Source: an uncultured Desulfobacteraceae bacterium (lineage in GTDB: Bacteria; Desulfobacterota; Desulfobacteria; Desulfobacterales; UBA5852). From it: DNA of 64,000 nucleotides. Every line of letters begins with the position of its first letter. Position 1 is the first letter of the stretch. The position numbers were made by a program, and so were the translations under genes. Of this stretch, positions 18,669-26,953 are shown piece after piece. The notes under the pieces were generated by a model. That model ran no database searches and was not told the DNA's origin. It saw nothing but the letters and a program-made list of their open reading frames with translations. The stretch lies in NCBI GenBank assembly GCA_913060875.1, contig CAJXSL010000015.1:1-64000 (forward strand), in the 5' to 3' direction.

Positions 18669-19164
18669 TCCATTTCCTTCCCATGATCAGATTCACCAAT
18701 GGACACCATTCATCATGTCGCATTGACATCGCTCTCAAGCGGTTCAGTCGCAAGCTACATAATAAGAACGGACAGGCCTATGACAACATGCGGCACGATA
18801 ATTTCGACCGGATAGACGTGGAATATACTTGGCAGTATGAAGAATGCTAACGGTGACTCCGGGCAGGAGCGTGACGCCCATCGTATCTGGGTCTATCGAA
18901 AATACGCGACACGCCCTGTGGACGCCGAAGGCGCGTGTGGAACGACGGGGATAAGCCGGCGGCTCTCAACCGACGTGAGTTTGACTTTGCTACCAAAACA
19001 CCTCAGCCTGTCTTCCAAGTGAAGACAGGCTGAGAAAACAATCGGTCTTGTTTCATGATTAGAGGGAAGACCGTCCGACAATGGCATTTCTGGCTACCCT
19101 GCCCCGTAATTTCTGGGGCTATTCAAAAACGGGACGCGCCCCCCCTTGCAAACAGCGAAACGCG
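18669..19164. other. intergenic region between M16 peptidase and histone-like gene
   Basis: About 500 bp without a credible gene. Short frames on both strands have no ribosome site and run through the perfect hairpin at 19002-19034. The right part holds that hairpin; the left part should contain the promoter of the M16-resB-ccsA unit, but no clear box pair is seen. Confidence 0.45.
19002..19034 (-). terminator. strong hairpin downstream of the histone-like gene
   Basis: The arms CTCAGCCTGTCTTC (19002-19015) and GAAGACAGGCTGAG (19021-19034) are perfectly complementary over 14 bp, with a 5-nt loop. On the minus strand a short GTGTTTT tail follows, so it probably terminates the histone-like transcript 130 bp after its stop. 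Confidence 0.6.
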
Positions 19165-19611
19165 CTATTTTTTAACGTAAAGACCTCGAGATTTAGCCAC
19201 AATCTTTCCCCGCGTGGAAAGCTTGTAGAGGGCATTGCTCAACTGGCGCGGAGAAAGTCCTGTTTTTTGTTTAAGCTGGGCGATGGTGGCACCGTTTCGG
19301 GCTTTCCCAATGACACCGTAAACCGCGTCGAGTACGGTCGGCTTTTTGGCCGCTGCCTTTTTGGGAGCCGCTTTGGCTGTTTTTTTGGCCGCAGGCTTTT
19401 TGGCGGCCGTCTTTTTGGCCACAGGCTTTTTGGCGACTTTTTTGGCAGCCGTTTTCTTGGCGGCAACCTTCTTGGGGGTGGTCTTCTTGGCGGCCTTTTT
19501 AGCTTCCGCCTTCATCAGTTTGTCTACTTTGGCCGTTGCCTTTTCAACCTGTTTGGAAAGCTTAACCAATTCTTTGGACACCGCTTTCAGCTGTTCTTTT
19601 AATTTCTTCAT
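19165..19611 (-). CDS. histone H1-like DNA-binding protein with Lys/Ala-rich tail
   Basis: A 148-residue, extremely basic protein. Residues 1-40 are a Lys/Leu heptad region likely to be coiled coil. About 40-92 is a low-complexity run of AAKK/PKK units like eukaryotic histone H1 tails or AlgP. About 93-148 is a compact winged-helix-like domain with NGATIAQLKQKTGLSPRQLS and a C-terminal GKIVAKSRGLYVKK. It should bind DNA without strong sequence preference and act in nucleoid organisation or regulation (inference). A strong AAGGAGG site precedes the ATG. The repetitive tail may vary in length between strains. Confidence 0.8.
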   Translation of the reverse strand: MKKLKEQLKAVSKELVKLSKQVEKATAKVDKLMKAEAKKAAKKTTPKKVAAKKTAAKKVAKKPVAKKTAAKKPAAKKTAKAAPKKAAAKKPTVLDAVYGVIGKARNGATIAQLKQKTGLSPRQLSNALYKLSTRGKIVAKSRGLYVKK

Positions 19612-20192
19612 CTGACATATCCTCCTTCTTCTATTCGATTAATCGGTGCCTGACAGTGTCGAAACTAATACAAAGAATATATAAAGTCAACTCTATCATC
19701 AATAAAAAAAGCACATTAGGCGAGGTTGTGGCTAACAATTCAGGCACTGTAAGGATTTACTGAATATCTTCTCCATAAAACAATTACAAAACATAACTCA
19801 TTGTAATTTTTATCTTTAATTATAAATCACCCTTTCTATTACTATCCGTAATCTCACACAGGTGTAGATACACAATGCCCCAAAAATATCTCCGAAGAAA
19901 AAATAATTGGTAATCTCTGGGTATGCGATAGAGTAGATCACTTCCCGGCTTGCCCCGGCATACCTCTTTCCGGGATCCCTTTCACAAGCTATGTGACGCC
20001 GCACCCCAGAGCCATATGGACATTGACAAATCCAGGGGCCTGTGGAAGAACACGCAGACATAATCTCAATGCCGGCCATATCGTTCTTTTGGCCCGGCTA
20101 AACATGACTGCCCTCCCGTCCGACGCCATCGCATAGGCCTTGTCTTAAGGTCGTTGACGTGGTCTCAAGCGGGGAAAGATAACGAGAATTTC
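19612..20192. other. AT-rich intergenic region between divergent histone-like and helicase genes
   Basis: About 580 bp. Near 19700 the minus strand has TTGACT followed by TA-rich sequence that could drive the histone-like gene. An 87-codon minus-strand frame at 19816-20079 has no ribosome site and no recognisable product. No hairpin or repeat stands out. Confidence 0.4.
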
Positions 20193-22133
20193 ATGTCACT
20201 AACGCTTAGAAAAAAATTTAGCACAGAGCTCAATGCCGTCCAGTTTGAAGCGGTTTTTCATGATGAGGGGCCTTTGTTGGTTATTGCCGGTGCGGGAAGC
20301 GGAAAGACGCGGACACTCACTTATCGCGCGGCACGCCTGGTACAGGAAGGTCATCAACCGGAATCCATCTTATTGCTGACATTTACACGCAAATCAGCGG
20401 GGGAAATGCTGCAGCGCGCCAGTCGCCTGCTGGATGACCGCTGCCGTCAGATTGCCGGCGGTACGTTTCACTCTTTTGCGAACAGCATGCTCAAACGTTA
20501 TGCGGCGGCATTGGGTTTTCCCAACAGCTTTTCCATTATCGATCGGCCGGATGCGGAAAGCCTTATCGGATTCGTACTCAAGGAAAAGATCGATATTCCC
20601 AAACTCGGCGCCTTCCCCCGCAAGAAAACGCTCGCGGATATTCTCAGCAAAGCCGCCAACAAAGATGCTTCACTGGAAGACGTGGTCGATATGGAGTATC
20701 CGCATTTTTCCCCCTATCTGGATGTTTTGCTTGAAATACAGAACGGCTATGGCGAACTGAAAAAACAGCAGGCCCTGATGGACTACGACGACCTCCTGAA
20801 CAATCTTTGGTGCCTGCTGGACCAGCATCCTGACATTCGCGAGCGTATTTCGGCACGATATCGCCATGTCATGGTGGATGAATACCAGGACACCAATCAC
20901 GTGCAGGCCCGCATTGTTCACCTCCTTGCCGGTGACCACCGCAATATCATGGTTGTCGGCGATGATTCCCAAAGCATTTATTCCTTCCGGGGTGCCAACT
21001 TTCGCAACATCATGGACTTTCCTGTCCTTTTCCCCAACACACGGATCATCACCCTTGAAGAAAACTACCGCAGCGTTGAACCAATCCTGACTTTGACCAA
21101 CCGGCTGATCGACCAAGCCATCGAGAAGTATCCCAAGACGCTATTTTCAAAACGGGCGGGTCGCCATGCCCCCCGCCTGGTGCATACCGGCAGTGAAAAC
21201 AGCCAGTCCCGCTTTGTTGTCGATAAAATCCGGGAATTGTCCGACCGCGGAATACCTCTCAACGATATTGCCGTTCTATTCCGTGCCGGCTTCCATGCGT
21301 TCGACCTGGAAGTGGAATTGACACGCGAGGGAATCGACTATGTCAAATACGGCGGGTTTAAATTCATGGAATCCGCCCATATCAAGGACGTCCTGGCCCA
21401 CCTGCGCATCCTGACCAATCCTTATGACCGCCTGAGTTGGTTCCGCATTTTACTGCTGGTCGACAAGATCGGTCCCAAGTCGGCCCAAAGCCTTTATGAC
21501 CACCTGCGCCATCGGGAGAAAGGGCTGGGTGGTTTTCTGGAAGACGAATCCAAGATGGCGCAGAAACCGGGCATCCGGCAACTCAAAGAACTCATCGCGG
21601 CCGTCGATGACATCACCTTGTCGCCGTCCCAGCAGGGGGAGCAGATCCTGGCCTATTACCAGCCGATCTTAAAGCAACGGTTTGACGATCATCCCAAGCG
21701 CGCCCGGGATCTGGAACAGCTTCTGGCCATTATGGAAACCTATGAGAGCCTGGATGACTTTCTTGAAGATATGACCTTAGAGCCCCCAACGACGACTATT
21801 TCGGGCGCTTTCGGTACTGCCGACACCGCGGAGGATCATCTGGTCCTTTCAACCGTACACTCGGCCAAGGGGCTCGAGTGGCATACCGTTTTCATCCTCT
21901 GGGCCCTGGACGGCCGTTTCCCTTCGCTGATGGCCACGGAAAACGAGGGACAACTCGACGAAGAACTGCGGCTGATGTATGTCGCCTCGACCCGTGCCCG
22001 GGAACAACTTTATTTCATGTGCCCGGGCCAGGTGTATGATCGTATGTCCGGCATGCTCTTAAGCCAGCCATCCCGCTTCCTTGCCGAACTCCCGGAAACC
22101 ATCCTGGAACGCCAATCCGGATCGCTCTGGTAA
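20193..22133 (+). CDS. UvrD/Rep/PcrA-family ATP-dependent DNA helicase
   Basis: A superfamily 1A 3'-5' helicase of 646 residues from the chosen ATG (MSLTLRKKFS). Motifs in order are: Q-motif region LNAVQFEAV, Walker A AGAGSGKT, Ia TFTRKSA, DEYQDTN (motif II), VGDDSQSIYSFRGA (III), LEENYRS (IV), STVHSAKGLEW (V) and MYVASTRAREQLYF (VI). It is slightly shorter than Rep or UvrD and has no C-terminal Tudor-like tail. A longer frame begins 39 bp upstream with GTG, but its first 13 residues do not look conserved. It probably acts in repair or restart of replication forks. It stands alone. Confidence 0.93.
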   Translation: MSLTLRKKFSTELNAVQFEAVFHDEGPLLVIAGAGSGKTRTLTYRAARLVQEGHQPESILLLTFTRKSAGEMLQRASRLLDDRCRQIAGGTFHSFANSMLKRYAAALGFPNSFSIIDRPDAESLIGFVLKEKIDIPKLGAFPRKKTLADILSKAANKDASLEDVVDMEYPHFSPYLDVLLEIQNGYGELKKQQALMDYDDLLNNLWCLLDQHPDIRERISARYRHVMVDEYQDTNHVQARIVHLLAGDHRNIMVVGDDSQSIYSFRGANFRNIMDFPVLFPNTRIITLEENYRSVEPILTLTNRLIDQAIEKYPKTLFSKRAGRHAPRLVHTGSENSQSRFVVDKIRELSDRGIPLNDIAVLFRAGFHAFDLEVELTREGIDYVKYGGFKFMESAHIKDVLAHLRILTNPYDRLSWFRILLLVDKIGPKSAQSLYDHLRHREKGLGGFLEDESKMAQKPGIRQLKELIAAVDDITLSPSQQGEQILAYYQPILKQRFDDHPKRARDLEQLLAIMETYESLDDFLEDMTLEPPTTTISGAFGTADTAEDHLVLSTVHSAKGLEWHTVFILWALDGRFPSLMATENEGQLDEELRLMYVASTRAREQLYFMCPGQVYDRMSGMLLSQPSRFLAELPETILERQSGSLW

Positions 22134-22206
22134 CCGGCCAAACACCCCATCTTTCGCTGGGGCAGCATCTGATCAGCCACGTTCGCCCTTCCATTTGTTA
22201 GGATTT

Positions 22207-22232
22207 GATTAGCATCCCAAGGCATGCTAATC
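22207..22232. repeat. inverted repeat between helicase and pit genes
   Basis: Arms GATTAGCAT (22207-22215) and ATGCTAATC (22224-22232) form a perfect 9-bp stem with an 8-nt loop. It lies 47 bp before the pit start. It may be the helicase transcript end or an operator for pit; no T run follows, and it does not resemble a Pho box. Confidence 0.45.
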
Positions 22233-22278
22233 ACAAAGCACAGGGGACAGGGATAAACCGACGGGAAATCTTCAGCGC

Positions 22279-23502
22279 ATGCTATCCGAATCACTGGTTC
22301 TGATATTCGGTTATATTGTCGGATTTTACATGTCGTGGAATATTGGCGCCAATGACGTGGCCAATTCCATGGCGTCGGCCGTGGGTGCCAAAGCCATCAC
22401 CATCCGCCAGGCGGTCTTCATTGCCGGTATTCTGAACTGCGTAGGGGCGACCGTGATTGGCGCCCATGTCACCAACACCATACGCAAAGGCATTGTTTCA
22501 ACGGATATTCTTACCGATCCGCACTTGGCCTTGATCGGCGCATTTTCAGCCCTTCTGGCGGCCGCGTTGTGGGTCAGTTTTGCCACCTGGAAATCGCTCC
22601 CGGTATCGACCACCCATTCCATCGTTGGCGCCATGATCGGATTCGGCATCATGGCCGGCGGTGTTTCGGTCGTCAACTGGGGCAAGTTGGGGGCCGTCGT
22701 CGCCAGTTGGATCATTTCCCCGGTCTTCAGCCTCATTATCGGCTGGAGCATGTTTAAAATCATCGTCAAATTGATCCTTCGAAAACGCGATGCCTTTCGC
22801 TGGGCGTTGAGGCTTGCGCCCGCCTTTATCGGGCTGGCGGTATTTGTGGTGGTGCTGTCGTTCCTGTTCAAAACACCCCTGGGTAAAACCCTGACAGTGG
22901 ATACGCCCCAGGCCCTTCTGCTGGGGGTCGTCCTTGCGGCCCTGGTGGGATTTAGCGGACAGGGCCTGCTCAGGCGCTTCGTGCAACCCGATGATAACGG
23001 CACCGAAGAAATATTCCGCAAGATTCAAATCGGCACCTCGTGTTATGTCGCCCTGGCCCAGGGGGCCAACGATGTCGCCAACGCCATTGGGCCGCTGGCC
23101 GTTATCTATTTCCTTGTAAAAACCGGCACCGTTGGCGACACCGTGCCGGTTCCCATCGTGCTCCTGCTCTTTGGCGGCATCGGCATCGCCTGCGGCATCG
23201 GCATGGCCGGCCACCGTGTCATGGATACGATCGGCACCAAAATAACGACACTGACCAATACGCGCGGTTTCTGCGTCGATTTCGCTGCCGCCACGACGGT
23301 TCTGATGGCATCGAAAATGGGTTTACCCGTATCCACCACCCATGCGGCGGTGGGCGGTGTTTTAGGTGTGGGGTTGGCCCGGGGCATCGAGGCCGTCAAC
23401 TTTCGCATCATGTATCAGATTGTTTTTTACTGGGTATTAACCGTTCCCGCCGCAGCCCTGACCAGCATGGTCGTGTTCAAACTATTGGAACACCTCATGT
23501 AA
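22279..23502 (+). CDS. pit: PiT-family inorganic phosphate transporter
   Basis: A 407-residue membrane protein with about ten helices. The two family signatures are present in each half: NIGANDVANSMASAVGAKA near residue 22 and AQGANDVANAIGPLAV near 258. SLPVSTTHSIVGA and GLPVSTTHAAVGG are the matching second motifs. It should import phosphate with a cation across the inner membrane. The gene is followed after 30 bp by a DUF47 protein, the usual partner, so the pair is an operon. No clear ribosome site is visible at the chosen ATG. Confidence 0.95.
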   Translation: MLSESLVLIFGYIVGFYMSWNIGANDVANSMASAVGAKAITIRQAVFIAGILNCVGATVIGAHVTNTIRKGIVSTDILTDPHLALIGAFSALLAAALWVSFATWKSLPVSTTHSIVGAMIGFGIMAGGVSVVNWGKLGAVVASWIISPVFSLIIGWSMFKIIVKLILRKRDAFRWALRLAPAFIGLAVFVVVLSFLFKTPLGKTLTVDTPQALLLGVVLAALVGFSGQGLLRRFVQPDDNGTEEIFRKIQIGTSCYVALAQGANDVANAIGPLAVIYFLVKTGTVGDTVPVPIVLLLFGGIGIACGIGMAGHRVMDTIGTKITTLTNTRGFCVDFAAATTVLMASKMGLPVSTTHAAVGGVLGVGLARGIEAVNFRIMYQIVFYWVLTVPAAALTSMVVFKLLEHLM

Positions 23503-23532
23503 ATCGGGGACGATTGTCAAAAGGAGAGCATC

Positions 23533-24201
23533 ATGCGTATTCCCTTTTTATCCTCGTTTGTCACCTCGCCCTTCGAGGGTCTGCTGGAACACGCCGAAAA
23601 GGTCAAAGAATGCGCCTGGGCCTTCCAACAGGCCATCGAATGTCACATCTCCGACCGCTGCGGCCAGTTCGAGGAACTCCGCAGGGAGGTCAGTCAACTG
23701 GAAAACCAGGCGGACAGCATCAAACGCCGCATTCGCGGGCATCTGCCCATCGGCACATTGATGCCGGTCAGCAAATTCCAGCTCTTCCGTTATCTGCGCG
23801 AGCAGGACCAGGTCCTCGATGCCGTCAAAGATTCCTTGAACTGGATATCCTACCGGACCGAACCCGGCATTCCGGAAGAAGTGCATAAAGATATTTTTTT
23901 ACTGGTGGATGCCGTTATCGACCCGCTGGAAGAATTGAGTCGTATGGTGGCGGGCGCCAAACGCTATTTTGAGACCTACTCGGAAAAACAACGGGTGGCG
24001 GTCAAGGAAATCATCCGCAAGGTCAGATCCCAGGAGCACGAGGCGGACAAGGCGGAAGCCGCGATTAAGCAACGCGTGTTCAACATGGCCATTGATCCGG
24101 TCACCGTATTCCACATGATCAGGCTGGCCGAAACCATCGGTTCCATCGCCGACCATGCGGAAAACGCCGGCGACATGATGCGGGCCATGCTTTCCCGCTG
24201 A
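23533..24201 (+). CDS. DUF47/TIGR00153 family PhoU-like phosphate transport regulator
   Basis: A 222-residue, all-helical cytoplasmic protein of the DUF47 (PhoU_div) family. Conserved acidic segments include CHISDRCGQFEELRREVSQLENQADSIKR and REQDQVLDAVKDSLNWIS in shape if not in every residue; the C-terminal AETIGSIADHAENAGDMMR matches the PhoU-type ExxxDxxxxN metal-binding pattern. It lies 30 bp after pit with an AAAGGAG ribosome site. It probably controls Pit activity or assembly (inference from constant pairing). Confidence 0.92.
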   Translation: MRIPFLSSFVTSPFEGLLEHAEKVKECAWAFQQAIECHISDRCGQFEELRREVSQLENQADSIKRRIRGHLPIGTLMPVSKFQLFRYLREQDQVLDAVKDSLNWISYRTEPGIPEEVHKDIFLLVDAVIDPLEELSRMVAGAKRYFETYSEKQRVAVKEIIRKVRSQEHEADKAEAAIKQRVFNMAIDPVTVFHMIRLAETIGSIADHAENAGDMMRAMLSR

Positions 24202-24215
24202 AAACAGTTGTCGGG

Positions 24216-24273
24216 ACGAGGGGTACAAACCCGAGGCGGCAAAACAGCCCCCCCTTCGGAGTGCGCCCCTCGT
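24216..24273. terminator. branched stem-loop between convergent DUF47 and zinc-ribbon genes
   Basis: Arms ACGAGGGG (24216-24223) and CCCCTCGT (24266-24273) enclose a smaller GC-rich hairpin. It sits between two converging genes and could stop transcription from both sides; no T run is visible. Confidence 0.35.
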
Positions 24274-24303
24274 GTCTGGCTGGGCCTAACGATAAACACA
24301 CCG

Positions 24304-24540
24304 CTACCGCATGAAGGCCCACCAGAAATACACCAGAAAAAGGGTCACCGCCGCCGCCGCGGTAATATAGGCTTTCCAGTCCACCGTCTTTTTGGCCCAC
24401 CCCGAAGATTCCACCGGTCCAACCCGCTTGCCGCAACGATCACAGCGATTGGCATTGACCGTCAGGTGGCTGTAGCAGTAGGGGCATTTCTTGACGGTAA
24501 ATGTTTTCAGGTCAACTTTGGGTTTCTTTTTTTTGGCCAT
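24304..24540 (-). CDS. small zinc-ribbon membrane protein
   Basis: A 78-residue protein with a basic N-terminus (MAKKKKPK), a zinc ribbon formed by CPYC and CDRC 15 residues later (about 19-36), and one C-terminal helix (about 55-76, YITAAAAVTLFLVYFWWAF). This is a tail-anchored zinc-ribbon layout of unknown function. It lies 41 bp downstream of the PpiD-like gene on the same strand and may be co-transcribed, which would place it near membrane protein quality control (inference). Confidence 0.7.
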   Translation of the reverse strand: MAKKKKPKVDLKTFTVKKCPYCYSHLTVNANRCDRCGKRVGPVESSGWAKKTVDWKAYITAAAAVTLFLVYFWWAFMR

Positions 24541-24581
24541 GGAAAGTTCTCCGAAAAGGTGAATGCAACCGGCCTGCCCCC

Positions 24582-26480
24582 CTATTTCAGCAATTCATGG
24601 TCAATCTCAACTTCAGCCTGGTTGCGGGCTTCTGCCATCCAGTTTCCGTAAATTTCCCGCTGTTTGCGCTGGCGCAGCTGCTTCCTGATATCATCCAGTT
24701 CCGCATCATCGCCGGAGATTTCCGGGATATGCCGATCAACGAACCGAAAAACGACAACACCCTTCTGGACACGCACCGCCTTGTCGGGAAAAGGATTATC
24801 CACGGAAAGCTTCATGGCGGCTGCCGTCAGGTCCGGCTCGAATCCAATCTCCGGCACAGCATCTCCTCTTTTAAACCAGCCGCTGGTCTGGACACTCATA
24901 TTATTCGATGCGCCAATCTCCGCCAAGGGGCTTCCCTCACGCAGGGCGTCGAGCAGGCCATCCGCTTCGGTCTGGGCTTTGTCCCACTGCCTGGCGGCCG
25001 TCAGATCCTGCTTTACGCGCGCCTGGACCTCTTCGAAAGCGGGGATTTGAGCGGGAAGTTTTTCGAGCGTCTGGAGGATATAAAACCCATCCCCCAAATC
25101 CTGGACTTCGCCCACGGCCATCGCGTCCAAGCGAAAGCCCGTTTCGGCAAATTGGCCGGAATTGGCCACCCCGGGTATGGTATCATTGCGGGCAAACAGG
25201 CCGGTGGTTTGCACCGTTACACCGTAGCGTTCGGCCGCCGCCAGGAGATCGTCACCGCCATAGGACATGTCATAGGCGGATTCGGCATCTTCCAACGCCA
25301 GCGCCCGGGCTTTTTTGTCGCTCAACTGACCGCGGATCTTGTCCTCGGACGCTTCAAAGGACTGGGTCTCGGCCGCATGATGGTTTTCCACCTTAATGAT
25401 ATGCCATCCAAAATCGGTCCTGACCGGTTCGCTCATCTCACCCGTTTGCAGGGCAAAGGCCGCGTCTTCAAAGGGTTTCACCATGCGGCCACGGCCAAAG
25501 GTGCCCAAGTAGCCCCCCTGGTCTTTGGAAGGTCCTTCCGACAGCTGCTTGGCCAGTTCAGCGAAATCCTCACCCTTCAAAAGACGCGTATGGATTTCGG
25601 AAGTGCGCAGGCGGCCCGCCTCAACAGCCGCATCATCGGCATCTTTGTCCACTTTGATGAGAATATGGCGGGCTTCGACGGATTCAGGCGAAAAGAACTC
25701 CTTCGGATTTTCATCATAATAGGCCTTGACTTCATCATCCTCCAACACAACGCGGGATTTATAGTCTGCCGGCCGGAATACCACATAGCGGACTTTTGCC
25801 TTGGGCGCGGTTTTGTATTGGGCTTCATTCGACCGAAAATGGGATCGGAGTTCCTCCTCGTTCAGGTCAATATCCGTATAACGTGCCGGCTCAACAATTA
25901 AGTATTCGATATCGACCGTTGTGTTTTGCCACTGATGCCACGCCGCCGCCTCATCCTCGGAAACGTTTACCGTGCGGGTGATAAAGTCACTCACTTTTTG
26001 AATGAGCAGATCTTCCCGGTGGGAGGCTTCAAAAGCTTCCGGTGTCAAACCAAGCCGGCTCAACACCTGTTGGTAAGCCTGGGAGTTGAAGCCCCCATTG
26101 GCCTGAAAGGCCGGGATGGCTCTGATCGCCGCGCTCAGTTCTTCGTCCGTGACCCTGAAGCCCATCTCCGCCGCGGCATTGCGAATAATACGGCGGTCCA
26201 CCAACTCTTTGACGGCCTGCTCTTTCAAATTGAGCGCTTTGATCATGTCTTCATCGACATTGCCGCCAAATTGCCGCCGGACGTTTTCCATCAAATTCTG
26301 GTAGGTCCGGCTGAATTCCATATACCCGATGGGCTCCCCATCCACCGTCGCAACGGTTGTATTGGAGTTTTTCTGTTCGGGCCCCACCCCCCACAGTACA
26401 AAAACGACGACGATCGCGCCAAGCAGTATTTTGATAATCCAACTGCCGACATTTTCCCGCATCTGAGTGAGCATAGCCAT
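24582..26480 (-). CDS. ppiD: PpiD/SurA-type periplasmic peptidyl-prolyl isomerase
   Basis: An inner-membrane-anchored foldase. The ATG at 26480 ([17 protein letters not shown]) has a GGAGAAAGG site directly before it; a longer frame starting at 26579 adds 33 unlikely residues. Domains: N-terminal helix (about 13-31), SurA_N-like chaperone region (about 40-200), parvulin rotamase (about 235-340) with [28 protein letters not shown] and [11 protein letters not shown], then a degenerate second parvulin-like region. The length (632) is close to E. coli PpiD (623). It helps outer-membrane and secreted proteins fold as they leave the Sec channel. Confidence 0.9.
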   Translation of the reverse strand: MAMLTQMRENVGSWIIKILLGAIVVVFVLWGVGPEQKNSNTTVATVDGEPIGYMEFSRTYQNLMENVRRQFGGNVDEDMIKALNLKEQAVKELVDRRIIRNAAAEMGFRVTDEELSAAIRAIPAFQANGGFNSQAYQQVLSRLGLTPEAFEASHREDLLIQKVSDFITRTVNVSEDEAAAWHQWQNTTVDIEYLIVEPARYTDIDLNEEELRSHFRSNEAQYKTAPKAKVRYVVFRPADYKSRVVLEDDEVKAYYDENPKEFFSPESVEARHILIKVDKDADDAAVEAGRLRTSEIHTRLLKGEDFAELAKQLSEGPSKDQGGYLGTFGRGRMVKPFEDAAFALQTGEMSEPVRTDFGWHIIKVENHHAAETQSFEASEDKIRGQLSDKKARALALEDAESAYDMSYGGDDLLAAAERYGVTVQTTGLFARNDTIPGVANSGQFAETGFRLDAMAVGEVQDLGDGFYILQTLEKLPAQIPAFEEVQARVKQDLTAARQWDKAQTEADGLLDALREGSPLAEIGASNNMSVQTSGWFKRGDAVPEIGFEPDLTAAAMKLSVDNPFPDKAVRVQKGVVVFRFVDRHIPEISGDDAELDDIRKQLRQRKQREIYGNWMAEARNQAEVEIDHELLK

Positions 26481-26745
26481 CCTTTCTCCGTGATCCGACT
26501 GCGGTTTCAAACCGGACCCGCTCGCTGCCGCATCCTTATTCGCAGGCCTTATCGATCCTTTCCATAAAACGGAATCCATGCGATTCCATGTCGATAGGCC
26601 GAACTGTTGTTCCCCAAAACGACAAACGCATTAGATAGATTTATCGATCATTTTTGTCAATAGAGGACCCGGACCGGCCAAAAGCCGTTCCGATCGGACA
26701 TCTTCCTCACGACACCGTGACCGGAACATGGTCCAAAAATATATA

Positions 26746-26774
26746 TTGACAGCCACCTGATAGTCTGTTAGCTT
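26746..26774 (+). promoter_or_regulatory. predicted promoter of tRNA-Ala
   Basis: TTGACA (26746-26751) is a perfect -35 box. After 17 nt comes TAGCTT (26769-26774), a weak -10. The mature tRNA starts 16 bp further on. Confidence 0.5.
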
Positions 26775-26790
26775 CCGCGCTTACGAAAAC

Positions 26791-26866
26791 GGGGCTGTAG
26801 CTCAGCTGGGAGAGCGCATGACTGGCAGTCATGAGGCCAGGGGTTCAAGTCCCCTCAGCTCCACCA
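26791..26866 (+). tRNA. tRNA-Ala (anticodon GGC)
   Basis: Acceptor arms GGGGCTG and CAGCTCC pair with one G-U, and CCA is encoded. The D arm is AGCTCAGCTGGGAGAGC, the anticodon loop CTGGCAG and the T loop GGTTCAAGTCC. It is a single gene with its own promoter and terminator. Confidence 0.97.
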
Positions 26867-26875
26867 TTTGACCTC

Positions 26876-26906
26876 AAGGGGCGGCAATGCCGCCCCTTTT
26901 GTGTTT
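26876..26906 (+). terminator. rho-independent terminator of tRNA-Ala
   Basis: GGGGCGGC (26878-26885) and GCCGCCCC (26889-26896) form an 8-bp GC stem with a 3-nt loop, followed by TTTTGTGTTT. It starts 12 bp after the tRNA. It also faces the end of the histidine kinase gene from the other side. Confidence 0.88.
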
Positions 26907-26953
26907 GGCAGACCCAATGGTATCCGCCGCTCCCTCCCATTAGCCGCTCCGCC

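Noticed and set aside
18837-19087. Short frames on both strands upstream of the histone-like gene
   Set aside because: They run through the perfect terminator hairpin and have no ribosome sites.
19816-20079. 87-codon minus-strand frame in the AT-rich gap
   Set aside because: No ribosome site, no recognisable product and atypical composition; left as non-coding.
20154-20183. TTGACG/GATAAC promoter just before the helicase start
   Set aside because: The -10 box would lie 10 bp before the ATG, leaving almost no leader, and the spacer is 18 nt; too weak to list.
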